From Lamellibrachia satsuma (Eukaryota; Annelida; Polychaeta; Sabellida; Siboglinidae), in NCBI GenBank assembly GCA_033239005.1, contig BSQZ01000036.1, forward strand, positions 4,677,501 through 4,741,500: a stretch of 64,000 nt of DNA, read 5' to 3'. Positions 44,802 to 59,610 of this stretch are shown one piece after another. Numbering within the stretch: position 1 is the stretch's first letter; every line of letters starts with the position of its first letter. The position numbers and the translations under genes were made by a program. The notes below the pieces were generated by a model. It did no database searches. It was not told the origin of the DNA and worked only from the letters and a program-made list of their open reading frames with translations.

Positions 44802-45241
44802 CAGGGTTGGGGTCAAGTACCAGTACTTGTACTTAAGTACACATTTGTCAGTGCTTGATTACTTGATGTGTGAAAATGCAAAGTACTTGTACTTGTACTT
44901 AAACTACAGTAGTACTTAGAAGCAAGTACTTAGAATTTTTTTGAACTTTTCTGCTTGATCTTCGCAACCAAATGATAATAAAATGTGATGCTCAGTATTG
45001 CTAATATCAAAAAGTTACATAAATTTGTGTTGCAAAATAAACATGGCAAAATATCGAAAAATATTACAACCATTAAAATAGGCCCATTTATATTTGAGTA
45101 CTTGTACTTGATATGTCAGTACTTGATGTACTTAAGTACTTTGTACATAAGTGAGTAGTTGAACTGTACTTGTACTTGATATTTATTTTGGGTACTTGAT
45201 GTACTTGAGTACTTGATCAACTGTACTTTACCCCAACCCTG
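44802..45241. mobile_element. Non-autonomous hAT element, family C (440 bp)
   Basis: Starts CAGGGTTGGGGTCAAGTAC and ends GTACTTTACCCCAACCCTG. The interior is dense in GTACTTGTACTT repeats. Flanks AAGTACTG (44794-44801) and AAGCACTG (45242-45249) agree at 7 of 8 positions. The element lies in the presumed first intron of the kinase. Confidence 0.85.
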
Positions 45242-45559
45242 AAGCACTGCATATAATGTATTCGTCCCAATAAGCGCACAGTATGCTTCAAAAAATATTT
45301 TTTTTTAATGTTCATGAAATTCGTTTTAATAAACGTACACCTAAGTTTGTAGACCAAGACGACGTCTACTCACTCGGATGATGTGCAGCCAAGGACGTCC
45401 AGCTGGCTAATGCCACTTGACGATGACGACGTAGAACCAATCACTGATGAAACTAAATCCACAACATAATTCACATGTTGCAATGTCATAAATTTCGCAA
45501 TCAAATAGACTAAATTTGTGGAACACACTTCCCATTATTATTTGATAGTAATGGAAGCG

Positions 45560-45628
45560 TGTTACTATATTTTCGGTCGACTTAACACTAATAGTATTAG
45601 CATTAAGTCGACCGAAAATATAGTAACA
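45560..45628. repeat. Near-perfect palindrome, 26-bp stem with a 17-nt loop
   Basis: TGTTACTATATTTTCGGTCG (from 45560) pairs perfectly with CGACCGAAAATATAGTAACA (to 45628). The loop CACTAATAGTATTAGCA contains CTAATAGTATTAG, itself an odd palindrome, so only the CA/CA steps and the centre are unpaired. Confidence 0.95.
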
Positions 45629-48108
45629 TTAACACAGTCAACTAAAAACCATCCTGTTTAAACTTGCTTATAGTACATAGCTCATCAGAGTACAGATCAA
45701 ACTGTTTGCAACTGGAATTGTTAACACAACCAGAACTGTCTAACCCTTGTTTTAGTGCGCTGCTTTAGCTTGGGTTTGCTGAAGATTTTAACGCAGCAAA
45801 AGTTTTTTTATTTTATTTATAGATCTAAGTTGGAAGTCGACAATCCTCAGCGTCATCTGGTGAAGTAGTGAAACACAATTTCCTGGGGACCAGTACTTAT
45901 TTTAAATGACGCATACAATGTGTTTCAGTGGTTAACTTATACGCATTGGCATTTCCATATAATTAAACTTGCCTTGATTCTCGGAACTTCCGATTTCAAA
46001 GTACATCCAGATTGACATTGTAATAGTATTATTAAAATTATTTAATCTTTATTTATGTAGTATATTTACCATCAGAAATTATATAAAATGGGAATTCGAA
46101 AATGCTGCATCACCACAAAGTCTCCTTCCCACTCGCCGATTGATGTAATTGTTCAGTCAGAGAGGCGAGTGGCACTGTGACAGTATGTTCATTAGTATTG
46201 ATAACATATTTGCAGAACTTCATTTTGTCAATTAGACACTAGTAAGATTTTTCTGAGTGATTTGCATATGCAAGGTTAAATAAATGCCTCAGTTTTGTAT
46301 GATGCTATGTTGCCATGGAATTGACTGATGCACGAAGTTGGGACGCGCAACCATGCAACATGAATTCGCAGAAATGGGGATTACCACTTATTAGAGCATG
46401 TACACTCATTAGGACTGGAATACGGTATGCGTTTATCTAAACTGATTGATGTGAAACACTATCAAAACAGTGCCTCTTTAGTCAAGTATGCAGTGTACCA
46501 CATAGAGCTGTAATCCAGATGCATTTCATAAATCCAGTGAACCAAGTATTTGGGCACACAATGCAAAACATACTGTGTTGTACATAGAGGTGCAGTGGGT
46601 GAATGAATGCAGTTCTACATTGTAATTATTGCTCACACTACCTGTATCATTAAGCCTGCCATAATTGCCAAATGCGTGGGCCAGTAGTTGCCTAGTCTTA
46701 CAAAGTGTACAAGTCTCAACGTCTCTACACATGACAGGCATTGGCAGCACAGCTACTAACATGAGATCATAAATGCTGATGATTTATTATGCATGTAGCT
46801 AAATGATCTAATGCAGAGGTAACTAGCACTGTTTTTTTCTGTAATGCGAGCTAGTTTGCTTGGAGTGAATAAACATATAAGTTTTTTTACATTCAATGTA
46901 CACTGCCCCAATCAAAATGTTACTGAAACATTACTGTAGGTATGAAGAGTATTAGGTACTATGAATGGATCGAGTATTTAAAATGATGTCACCATTTTCA
47001 CCCACAGTTACAATCACTGTAGACATGTTGATGACTGATGTCAATAAAACAATCCACCTTTGGTAAGAGAGATTTTGTTCCTTTAAAAAAATAAATCAGA
47101 CGAACGATAATATGTCTTTAATTATAGTACAACTATGAATCATGCATGTCAAATATACATCATCTCGATAACACTGAAACTAAATTTACACCAGAACATA
47201 TTTCATAAGTCATAAACACCATTCAGCCACAGTTATAACAATTCCTCATCTATAACTGATCCCTAATCAGTCTCAGTCATGGCACCCATCATGGCAATAA
47301 CAAGTCTTCAGGGAGGCACATGGTCATACATGCACAGAGACTATAACCTTCAGAAAAATATGGTTATAAATATTAAAAATATGGTAATAAATACAAAATA
47401 ATGAACAAGAGAGAAAATTATTGGGATTTGAATAGACTAAAACCTGGAACCTTGTTATACAAAGTAAAACACACAATCCATTACATTAGGCCATAGAGAG
47501 ACACAGTAACACTGTCAAGCTAGTGAAAAATTAGTGTTGGGTTTAATCTGAGAATTGGCAAATGCATATATACTGTTTGGGCCTTCATCAGCAATAAACC
47601 CAATTCTGATGCTCGGCTATGCTTATGCCATGGGACCATGTATGTTTGTATATTTTAACATGTTTATGAATCTGTCATGTAACATTTTGGTTCAGGTGAA
47701 TGATCAATGACAATGTATGTCAACAAATGAGAAACAACAAGAAACTTACGACCGACAAGATTTGACAAAGATTATTAAATCTGAATACTTTTTGATGACA
47801 CGCTGATTTTTTCCGGGGCTTGGTGGGAAGTACTAATTTCATGATTTCTAGACGAATTACTACTTGCAACTTGATTCTTGAAATAAACATTTAAACATAC
47901 ATCGATGGTAACGACAAAACTCAGAAAAATAAACATGCAATACCCACAGCACATCTTATATATGTGTGTATACAATGGCAGATATCCACATTCGCAATTT
48001 ACATTGGTAAACAACAACAAGCTATGACTAATGTAATGAGACCTGACATACTGATGCAGTGCTCTACGCTGTTGCCAAGTAAAATTAAACTTGGGAAAGT
48101 TAGCTTAC

Positions 48109-48300
48109 CTTTATGATCACGTTTTCTTATGTATAATCGCCGCCAGTGTCGCTAAAACTTGTGTGTGTTTTAAGAAACGTCCACTTCAATACATCTACCA
48201 ATTGGAAAATAAAATCCAACTATTAGATTTTATTAATTCCTTTCCCGAATAAAAATCTACACCGAAATCAAACGTCTCGAATGTAAACTGTCTGAAAGGA
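48109..48300 (-). other. Possible noncoding first exon of the kinase gene
   Basis: On the minus strand AAAG followed by donor GTAAGC at 48108 is a near-perfect 5' splice site with no open frame of note upstream. It lies just downstream of a CpG-containing segment with an NRF-1-like site. Splicing to the acceptor at 33649 would give a 14.5 kb first intron. A second donor-like GTAAGT occurs at 47749. The 5' edge of this exon is a guess. Confidence 0.35.
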
Positions 48301-48312
48301 AGTTCGGTTAAC

Positions 48313-48322
48313 TGCGCATGCG
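48313..48322. promoter_or_regulatory. NRF-1-like palindromic motif in a candidate promoter
   Basis: TGCGCATGCG sits inside ACTGCGCATGCGACTGCGCA and matches most of the NRF-1 consensus, which is typical of CpG-type animal promoters. It lies 200 bp upstream, on the minus strand, of the strong donor at 48108. The promoter assignment is inference. Confidence 0.35.
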
Positions 48323-48744
48323 ACTGCGCAGATCAATCCCTCGCGCAACAGGCGTATATATTGACAATCGGTACGCATTTGACGATCTCATTTGTTATAT
48401 TCTTCGTCGCAACGGGCCCGTTACCACCACTTCCACCAGAATGAGGTACTGCCGAAGATTTATGGTGGAAAAGCAATTTAAAAAAAAATGTGGGCGCAGC
48501 TACATAGCAAGCTCAAGTTGGCCTTAGCCTTTGTTTTAGCATATATATATACAAAACGATATGAGCTGCCGCTGGATATTTGAAGGACAATAGCCAAATA
48601 GAATGGCTGTTGTGCCACGGTATTAAATAAATCAATAGAAACGTAGTATTAAAGAATGATTATAAAATTGTCATAAGTATGGAAATAAACATATGCGGAT
48701 CCATAATTAGCGAATTAAATTGTTATTGGTTGGACAACTGGCTT

Positions 48745-48804
48745 CCACCAGATGTCACCACAAGATAGATTAAAGAAGCAACTTTTATGTTCGCTAGGTG
48801 GCAC
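48745..48804 (+). promoter_or_regulatory. Second pair of CTCF-like motifs near the candidate promoter
   Basis: CCACCAGATGTCAC at 48745 and TCGCTAGGTGGCAC at 48791 repeat the arrangement seen at 30980-31031. They lie 400-500 bp upstream (minus-strand sense) of the candidate kinase promoter. The first motif is weaker (T-C in the GGGC core). Confidence 0.3.
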
Positions 48805-49104
48805 AACTTGATCGTTGCAAAACAAGTTTACGATGAGCATGTACACTGGGGATACATGCTAAGTATATTTTTATTCACCAGATCACGCAGAAACAAACAC
48901 AAATCGTTTTAGCATAACATATTGTAGGGTGCAGTACCGTATGTTTTAAAGGGTTCTATATCGCCGAATATCACATAAAAGTGTCACTAGACAAATCGTC
49001 AAAATCGTAATTTGTCTTAGAAAATTAATTGCAAAACAATAGTCTAGGCCTACTTCCCGCCAAAAAAGTATAATGACCATGGACGCTATGGAAATAAAAC
49101 ATAC

Positions 49105-49253
49105 CATGTCAGTCCTCGGGGGTGGGGTTCGAACGAACCCTCCTTTTGAGAGAATTTCTTTAACAGTAAACAAACTTAAGAAATCATCCATGAGATCCCC
49201 GGCTGATTGTATACGTCCGAACCCCTTTTTCAAAACCCCGAGGACGGGACTGA
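49105..49253. mobile_element. Short inverted-repeat element (MITE-like)
   Basis: The left end CAGTCCTCGGGGGTGGGGTT and the right end CGAACCCC...AACCCCGAGGACGGGACTG are imperfect inverted repeats. The right half resembles a stretch at 52925-52975 (GGCTAATTGTGTATGCTTC, then TTTTCAAAACACTGAGGACT), so the family is dispersed. No target-site duplication seen. Confidence 0.45.
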
Positions 49254-49559
49254 TATCCGACACGACCGAGATTGATACTAAAAAAGACAATTCCAGAATT
49301 TATTTTGTCTTAAAAGTAATTGGAATTTGCAAAAATGTATTTGGTATTACTTTTCAGTTACATCACGCAGTTTTTTAATTCAAATTATTTGATACAAATA
49401 ATCACTAAAATATAATGCTGTGTATATCGCATTTGTTTGCCATTATGTACCATATTAAATATTATACAGAAATTAAATACAACTGCCCTAAAATATGTTA
49501 TTTTTTTAGTTGAATATGTATATGATTGCTCTGTTTTAACGCTGTTATTTCTATATGGA

Positions 49560-49645
49560 ATTAGTATGTTGGAATTTGTATTGTTTAGATTGAATATGTA
49601 ATTGGTGTGTAACTGGAATTCATGTTTGATGTAATTGACCCCCAA
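49560..49645. mobile_element. hAT family A right-end fragment
   Basis: GATTGAATATGTAATTGG, GTGTAACTGGAATT and TGATGTAATTGACCCCC resemble the subterminal and right terminal region of the 22019 and 39538 elements. No matching left end was seen; the terminal CAGCCCTG is decayed. Confidence 0.35.
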
Positions 49646-50210
49646 GTCTGGTCTTGGCCTAAAAAACTAATATTGATAATCTTACATCAAGTTAGTGTTT
49701 CACTTATGAATAAAACCCCTAACATGTGCGTAGCAGCAATCTCTTTTGGAAGTGTTGATTGGCTCTGAAAAGAACCATTGTTTTTCTTCCTTCGTTAAAT
49801 GCAGTCCACCAGGCATGCTCCTCTTGGTTTCCTTCACGCCACCCGAATTTGAGTTGAAATAAAATTCAGAGCAGGACCAAAAGAGAACTCATCGATCAGA
49901 AACTGCTGTTTTAGTGCAAGATTCCTTTTCTTGCTCGATTTCTTTCTCTGTCGATTCTTTCACACTTTTAGATGACAGTACTCCTGCAGCCATGTTTTAT
50001 CTTAGCATGCAGTGCAGCTTTCCTTTATGACATCTGCTTTTCTTTTTATACAGTTGACATTTCCAAAACACATGAAGTTGAAGACAAACTTTGTTATTAC
50101 CTCAGATAACATCCAGTTGCAGTTACATCTGGAAGTACACAAAGAAGAATATACAGCATCCACTAAATAAATGTATCAGACTATCACAATGCAACAAAAA
50201 CAAATACTGG

Positions 50211-50343
<133 letters not shown>

Positions 50344-51476
50344 TAAATATTCATATTTCTGTTTATGAAACCCTGAAATAGTCCTAAGGTAAATGAAGTT
50401 AGTGTCTATGGGCTACATTTCTACATTACTACATTATTAGTGGCTACGATTACCAAAGGCAATTGGAAATATTTCCAATGTGACAACGAAGTACATACCA
50501 ACAAAATTATTAAAGCGAAACAAAAGTAATGGTTTTCGGCCTATGCATCTATAAGAGTTACTAAAACATAACCATTTGTAACTACAATTAAGAATGTCAT
50601 GCCAGTAGTTTACTAGGAAAACCTTGTTGAACAAACATTTTAATTTCCTGGGCCGCGCCATACTGTTAGATAACACTACTTCACGAGTGCCGTATTCTAG
50701 CAGTCTTCACTCGCCAAATGAAAATATATTCGTATACACCTATTCCTATTTTTGCCAATAGGATATGGCCATGCTATTTGCACACAAACTCAACTTATGT
50801 AATATATTTTGGCATTTGTTTACTAACCTACTCCTCTTTCTGGCAAAATAACACGTTTATTTGAGACTTTGCATTGGTTCTGTGTATGCCGGCCTCCCAT
50901 AATACGTCATCTTAGTCTAGGTCACCCCAATTTTACAGAACTGCGCATACGCTTATCGGTCTCGCTGGTTAACATGTCAGCCCTCGGTCACTCGGAGAAA
51001 TGACCGGTTTCTCCAACTTTTAGAACACATTCTGAATAAACCACTGGCGTGATAGTTTTGATTCTAGTTGCACGTGGTTAGTTTTTATTATCTCTTAGCC
51101 TTAGGTGCATAGCCCCAAAACCATGACTTTTGTTTCTTTTTAATTAGTCAGTCAATAGATTTCTCGCGCAAAAGTTTCATCAGATTTAATTGTTGGACCG
51201 GCATATACCATATAGAGCATAAATACCCGACCAGTATACGACTTCCCATAATTCGTGTACCGATGTTGTTGAGTGCCAGTGCCAGTGGCAGTGCCACTGC
51301 GATGGCAGCCTCGGGCAATGCCAGTGCAGTGGCGTCTTTTCGTCGTCAATTATCGTCGTCAAATTGCAGCTACTTAGTAGAATATGCCGTTTTTCATAAA
51401 ATTCTTAAGAACCTTTTTGCGCAAGCGATTGATATACCAATGCACTAACACTATAACAGTTACTTCATCAATTAAA

Positions 51477-51869
51477 TGCAAACAAATTGTTAGAAAAGTT
51501 GTTTTCAATTAAATACGTACGATAATCGAACGCTAATAGCGAAACGAAGTTCCCGCGTAAGTTCGAGCTAAATACAACGCATTAAATATACAAACACAAC
51601 TGGTCCGTTCATTAACTTTCCTGCGTCGGCTGCGATGATTATTTCGAATAGTTGCGTATATCTTCGTCCGAGAACCGACGTCACCAACTAACTTTGTTTA
51701 CACTCCCAAGGATCGATAATGGGCGATATATCCGACTACTGACGTCTGTAATGCGATCGATATGCAGTGAAAATCTCAAAATGGGTCGAATTTAGGAATG
51801 GCTCGAATTTGACGCAGTTGCAAGTGACTATATTTCACCAAAAAAAACTTTTCTAACAATTTGTTTGCA
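51477..51869. repeat. 393-bp segment bounded by a perfect 24-bp inverted repeat
   Basis: TGCAAACAAATTGTTAGAAA (51477-51500 with AGTT) is repeated inverted at 51846-51869. No target-site duplication is obvious at the edges, and no ORF lies inside. A MITE or a recombination-derived inverted repeat. Confidence 0.8.
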
Positions 51870-52919
51870 CTGAATCGATAAAATACTTATCGATATAGAT
51901 TCATACGTTTCTTCATTTCTTGTGAAAACGGCAATGATAATTGACCTTTTTAGGGCTATGACTATGCCTGTGGCAATGCAAGCTAATAATACCATAGGCA
52001 TAGCCATCCATGCCTATGCCGTACAAAACCTAGACGATAAGACGGGATACACTCACGTTTCAGTCAGTTTTGATACAATTCAGCTTGATGAAAGTCTGCC
52101 ATATTGAAGCCACATTTCAGTTATGCATCTTAGTTATATTTTTTGCTAAGTAAGGAGCTTACGATTAATTTACTACAACATTCGTTAATTTCGTAATGTT
52201 TTATGTAACAAGCTTGCAGACACAGTTTCTTGCGTACAATGGGTGACAACAGTACTGTTTTAGCGCTCTATTGTATTTACCTGATTCTTCGTAGTTCGAG
52301 AATATTTTGTAACGATGATTATTATTGGCTAGTCGAAACATTAGGGCCATATGTAGCCGAGGCTACTATTAGAGAAATTTAATTAGGCCGAGATTAAAAA
52401 CGCAGTAACTAGATAATAATTTTGCATTGGTTATAAATAACAAATACCGCCATCTGTTGGATAATTTAAAAAAGCAAAGCCATTAGCCAGATGGCGTTAT
52501 TGGTCAACAGTAGAGGTATTTTTGTGAAAGATGTAAACGCGCAACGATTGCAACGCAACTATTGACAAACAGCGATCGTTTAATGTATGTAAGCCTATGA
52601 CAGATCCAGCATTAATAATGCATGAGCAATTTTAAGCAGAAACAGCGCCTTGGAAGTGGCGGGCCCGAGAAACCTCGCCGATGTTGACGTTGTACATCTG
52701 GCTTGTGCAACATTTTGTGCAAGCACTGACAGTGACTGTCACTGACACTGCGTCTGAGACTAAGTCAGTGAATCGGTATCACTGGTGACACTTGAGTTTC
52801 ATTCCATTGGTGCTAGAAGTGTTAATAAATGCTGAGCTTCATCATGCCTACATTTGTACTTCGACTTCGAACGAATTTTGTTTAACTGTTAACACTGTCA
52901 TTGTCAGAATCGTCCAATA

Positions 52920-52976
52920 AATCCCTGGCTAATTGTGTATGCTTCAATCCCCATTTTCAAAACACTGAGGACTGGC
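52920..52976. repeat. Relative of the right half of the 49105 element
   Basis: CTGGCTAATTGTGTATGCTT, CCCATTTTCAAAACACTGAG and GACTGG parallel 49196-49250. Confidence 0.4.
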
Positions 52977-54100
52977 CTGTTTACCTATAGGTAACGGCAA
53001 ACTTGCTGAATGTTCTGCCGGTGAGCAACACTGCATTCAGACGACAGGTTGACTCTTAACTTCACGTAGAGTTGTTTGCAAATGTACTACCGGGTCCAGG
53101 TATGTGAAATTAAATTTGTTTGGTGCGAGTGCACTATGAGACATATAAATATACATTCTGTATTCGTGAATTTATTCCGGTATACTTGTACCCATAACTG
53201 AAGACTGTTTTACAGATATGAAAAACATTTGATTTCATATAAATATCGAAATGGCTATGTATACCTTTCATGTGCATTGTGGGTTTGTTTTCTGTGGCGG
53301 CCATGTTTTATGGCGCAATGATTTAATGTTGAAATTGAGTAAGATAATTTGGACTCAGAATACGGGTAAAGTCGCTTAACAATGTGTCAATGTTGTATGT
53401 AATAATGCCATACATTTCTTCGTGGTCATTCAAAGTAAACAAATCGATTTGGTCACCTATTATTAATTAATCTCCTGGTCAGTAATGTTGTCGACGTTGT
53501 TATATATATTTTTCGAAACTAAGGTATGTATGTTTGTTTATTTCCTTTGTCTTTCTCACAATATAGCCTCAATTCATACAAAGGCAATATCCTGAATGAG
53601 GCCTAACCGTTGCCTTATACATATGCACAGTTGATGTTTTCCTTGTGTGTTATGTTTTCTCGTAATTGCTTACAATTATAAGCTGCATTCCCATATTTCC
53701 ATGAAGCTGTCATAGCAGCATTAAGGGTTATACCGACGTCTTTTCTTCGTCCAAGTACAGTAGGCCTACTACATTAAAAAAAAATCTTTTTCTATGTTCC
53801 TATTGTGTATGAGCAAGCTTTTCCATTTCAGAAACTTGAACAACATCTACCTTTTTAGACTATTTGTGTAATGTGTTTACTCTTTCGGTAAACTTAAGTG
53901 ATCGATGGTTCCATTAATTACGCCAATTTAGAAATGCGAACATTTCCATTAAATACCCTCCTGGCAGGTCCCCGGGGTCGGACCACTATTTTACTTCCGC
54001 GTTCAATTAAGACAGACAGTGATTTTGAGACTAGCCCATTTTGATAAACTTACTAATAACCATTACATATAACGTATTTTATTTAAAAACGCTACAACAT

Positions 54101-54677
54101 CTAAATGTTGCGAATACACCACTGAAAAGCTACAATGTTGTCACAAATGGAAACTAGATCGTTATCAGTCCCTGGATTCGGTGTTGTAGAGCCCATCCGA
54201 CCCCTCACGTAATATAGGATTACGACTTGGATGTATGCACTAGTTAACCGACACGTGTGACTAGACGAAGAACAGCTTTGAGCCAAACGTGTAGCCCTTC
54301 TACGTGACGACAAAGAAACCAGATAAATGTGATCCTTTTGGCTGGACACTTTATGGAGATAGCGTGCACGCCTTATTGGCAAAATGAGACGGGCTGAAGA
54401 AACCTCTTCGCGTCGCATCAAAGGGCTCCTTCGTGTTGAACGCGGCGCGCGACTGTTATCGCTCAAAGCGCACTGGAAATTTAATAATATCTCCACCAGT
54501 CGGCGACGATCAAAGGGCGTCACCTGGCGGTTGTTTGTGGCGAAGAGTAGGCAGTCGCACGCTGGGCGTCTTTCAAGTGTCATTAGCGCGAAGGCTTTGT
54601 TTGTCGCAACGTGCTGCCCCCGCTCGGGCTCGATGAAAACATCATTGTCCGAGGAGGCGTCATTTGTTTCGCCAATT
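54101..54677 (-). CDS. GC-rich open region, possible exon, strand uncertain
   Basis: The minus strand is open for about 190 codons from 54677 to 54101, reading NDASSDNDVFIEPERGQHVA and later MTLERRPACDCLLFATNN. The plus strand is also open over 54363-54695 (MRRAEETSSRRIKGLLRVER). The block is much richer in CpG than its flanks. Neither translation shows a domain I know. It may be a coding exon, a CpG-rich promoter segment or a transposon piece. Confidence 0.25.
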
Positions 54678-56190
54678 CAACACGTATTTGAATAGTGTTG
54701 TGCGAACACCACATCATGGTGACAATGAAGTGTCTATCGGCGGTTGATGAACAGTTTCCTTGAACTCTACTGCACAGAGACAAGAGTGACAGGTTCTAGG
54801 CTTCGAAACTACCGGATACACGAATTACACGCGTCACGTTCAGCAGCACGTTCTGTAGGCATTGTCAAACGTCCCAGTCGCGTAATTCCATGCGGTCAAA
54901 ACTAACTGGTGTATTACGCACTTGCGACACCATATGTTACTGAACTAATAACTTAAGATGTTCGACTGAAACGCACTAAACGTTTTACACGTGTATTCCG
55001 TGACAAACCAACTGCACATTGGCATCAAGAATGAGACTCCAAATAATTTATAATGAGTAAGTTTATCGTCTAACAGTTGACAATATTTTCCGAAATGAAT
55101 GCGCGCACGTCACGTGGTGACACGGTTTTCATCACAAAACGTCATAATTGTATAGTTATGAATAGTTATTGTCAAGTGACTTTTGTGATATTCGTATAAT
55201 AAGTAATTACGTACATAAAATATGTGTTTCTTGCATGTTATAATATTCCAAGATATATGTAGTTTTCGGTGGTGTAAATCCTCACCTTTCATTAACTGAA
55301 AATGCGAGCTTCTTGCCTACACGTTCTTTAGCTCGGTCAGCGCATCAGATTAGCAAGAAGGTGCATTTTAAACCACATATTTACCAGAACTGCATACGAA
55401 TCCAATAATAAAACGCTATGCTACGCATGCCGTATAGATAAAAAAACGGCCTGGCTGGAAACATTTAAGCTCAATTTCCCTTCACTTGACCCGCGGATGT
55501 GTGAATGAAACAACAGAGATATGCTAAGAGCGATAAGGAGTGTCACATAGTTAAATGCTACGACAAAACGAAAACTGCATTAAGTTATGCATTGTATAGT
55601 CATATCGCAATATGTGTTCGTTTGGCAGCAAAAGTGGAGCTATAGGAGTCATACAGTGAGATAAAACAATAATAATTTAATTTTAAAAAGCATAACTATT
55701 CATATGTAAGTTGCTACATACCAAAATATTTGTACAAAAGCTCACTGCTTAAACATACCAAAAATGCTTTAAGCAGTGGTCATTTTTATAAGATGTAATG
55801 CAAGAACAAAATCATCAGCAATCACGATATATGCACTGATTTACCTGGATAAAATGCTCATGAGCCTTTATATAATTTCTAAAACAATTAAGTATTAAAA
55901 AACCCAAAGTTGCAGCGTAGGTGCGTGGCCCTGTAGGAGATAGACGACTTCTTTGCCGCACGGTTCCGTCAAGTATAGTCCCTAAGTCGGTGTCACGCCG
56001 TGGACACATTTATGATTCTGTTTGTCAATGACGAGGAAGACTAGTGATCAGATCGATTGCCAGAGGAAGATAAGTGACGGGCATATCTATCGTGTGCACG
56101 GATCATTACAGCATAGATAGCTGGAGACCAAGTCAAGTAGTGTAGTACCATCAACGAGGTCTCACATGATCAACGTTGATGTGGTTTAAA

Positions 56191-56256
56191 TGGCATCTTC
56201 TTCCTTATCTGATGCGCTGACAAAGCTGCAGGCATGTTTTATGAATTTGGGACTGG
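56191..56256 (+). CDS. Possible first coding exon of a plus-strand gene leaving the window
   Basis: ATG opens 22 codons (MASSSLSDALTKLQACFMNL then GL) ending exactly at a consensus donor GTAAGT (56257). The upstream 150 bp is mixed-composition DNA that could be 5' UTR. No continuation exon was found before 64 kb, where repeats dominate. The protein is not recognised. The evidence is the joint occurrence of a start, a sensible peptide and a perfect donor. Confidence 0.35.
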
Positions 56257-56574
56257 TAAGTGCAAGGGACTTGTGTGAGCGCCAAAGGCAAGAAACCCAT
56301 GCAGTTTGGGGACCGTATACATAATCGGTACTAACGCTTTGAAATCAAGTGCAGCGTGGTGCATCCTGTTTCCGTCTGAGATAATATTTCGTTTATGTTG
56401 TAGAATAAGTCATCACATAATTTGTGTATCAAAACACCTACCTTTATTCATGACAGAAGACTGTCTCTGCTTGTTGGTACAATTTCATACATACGGAGGG
56501 TTGGTGCACTAATTGCAAGTAAATGTATCGTTTTTGAGAATTTATATCTAACTGTTAGACGTATGTGAAAAACG

Positions 56575-58642
<2,068 letters not shown>

Positions 58643-59430
58643 ATATAAATACACAGTTATATACACCCCTAATACATACAAACGTGCGTGTGTGCGTGCG
58701 CATACGTATGTAAGTATGTGTGCGCGCGCTCACTCCTACTCACGAATGCACATACTCATTCTGCATGTGTAATGTGCATGTTTTCTTCGACCACCCTCCA
58801 CCAGTGGTCATTGGTCACCGTCCATTGGGTGTTCAGCGGACCGTAGCTCCCCGCGGGTCTGATTAGCCTTGTCGCGTGAAATGTGATCGATTGCTCAGAT
58901 TAACCGGTGCGCGACGAGGACGTTTGATATCTAACTTATTAATTGTTCTTTTCAGTGAAGTAATGACGAGCAAGCGTTCGCAGTAGCGACCACTTTGAAG
59001 CGCCACCCGGTGTGGTCCAACTTAAACAACCAGTGGGAGTTGGTGAGGCAGCGTACCGCGGCCCGGTTTCTAATCAGCAGTCAACACTAAATGACTATTT
59101 GATTGCTCCCGCTGGGAACTGGGCGTGTTGTACAACACAGACACGCCTAGCGAGTGATGCGACGTAAAACAGCGTAAAGTTCTAGCTTTTGAACTCTGAC
59201 TGTTCCTATCTCGTGTTTGTCCTTCGCGTCTGCGTTCTCACCTCGCCGATCTTCTTATTTTCAATGGTCAGATCTACGCAGTTCATATGTGTTGCAGTGC
59301 AATCTCTCGAGTCATCTGGTTGGCTACGTTCCACGAACTCCAACCCAGTTCTTGTTTTTAATGTTCTACAGGTTTTCGCCATTTTGTCAAAGTTAAGCCC
59401 GGCAGACACGTCACGACGCCACGATTTGTC

Positions 59431-59610
59431 GCCGATTATTTGTTTGCGACGACTTGTCGCGGACAACTAAAGCTATGGGGTCATACACGTCACGACGCCA
59501 CGATTTGTCGCGGACAACTAAAGCTAGGGGGTCATACACGTCACGACGCCACGATTTGTCGCGGACAACTAAAGCTAGGGGGTCATACACGTCACGACGC
59601 GACCACGACG
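59431..59610. repeat. 51-bp tandem repeat within the inverted-repeat element
   Basis: About three copies of a unit containing TCATACACGTCACGACGCCA and CGATTTGTCGCGGACAACTA, with starts at about 59481, 59532 and 59583. They form the left subterminal region of the element at 59395. Confidence 0.85.

Larger units (their letters stand above)
33649..48108 (-). other. Presumed first intron of the kinase gene
   Basis: If the donor at 48108 is used, this intron is 14.5 kb. It holds the minisatellite at 34.7 kb, the Penelope-like remnant, three hAT family A/C elements and the 45.56 kb palindrome. I see no exon or ORF of note; the remainder (41-44.7 kb, 45.7-47.7 kb) is plain AT-rich DNA. Confidence 0.4.

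Noticed and set aside
59206..59466. 86-codon minus ORF crossing the left end of the 59395 element
   Set aside because: It spans the transposon boundary and changes character there, so a single protein is unlikely.
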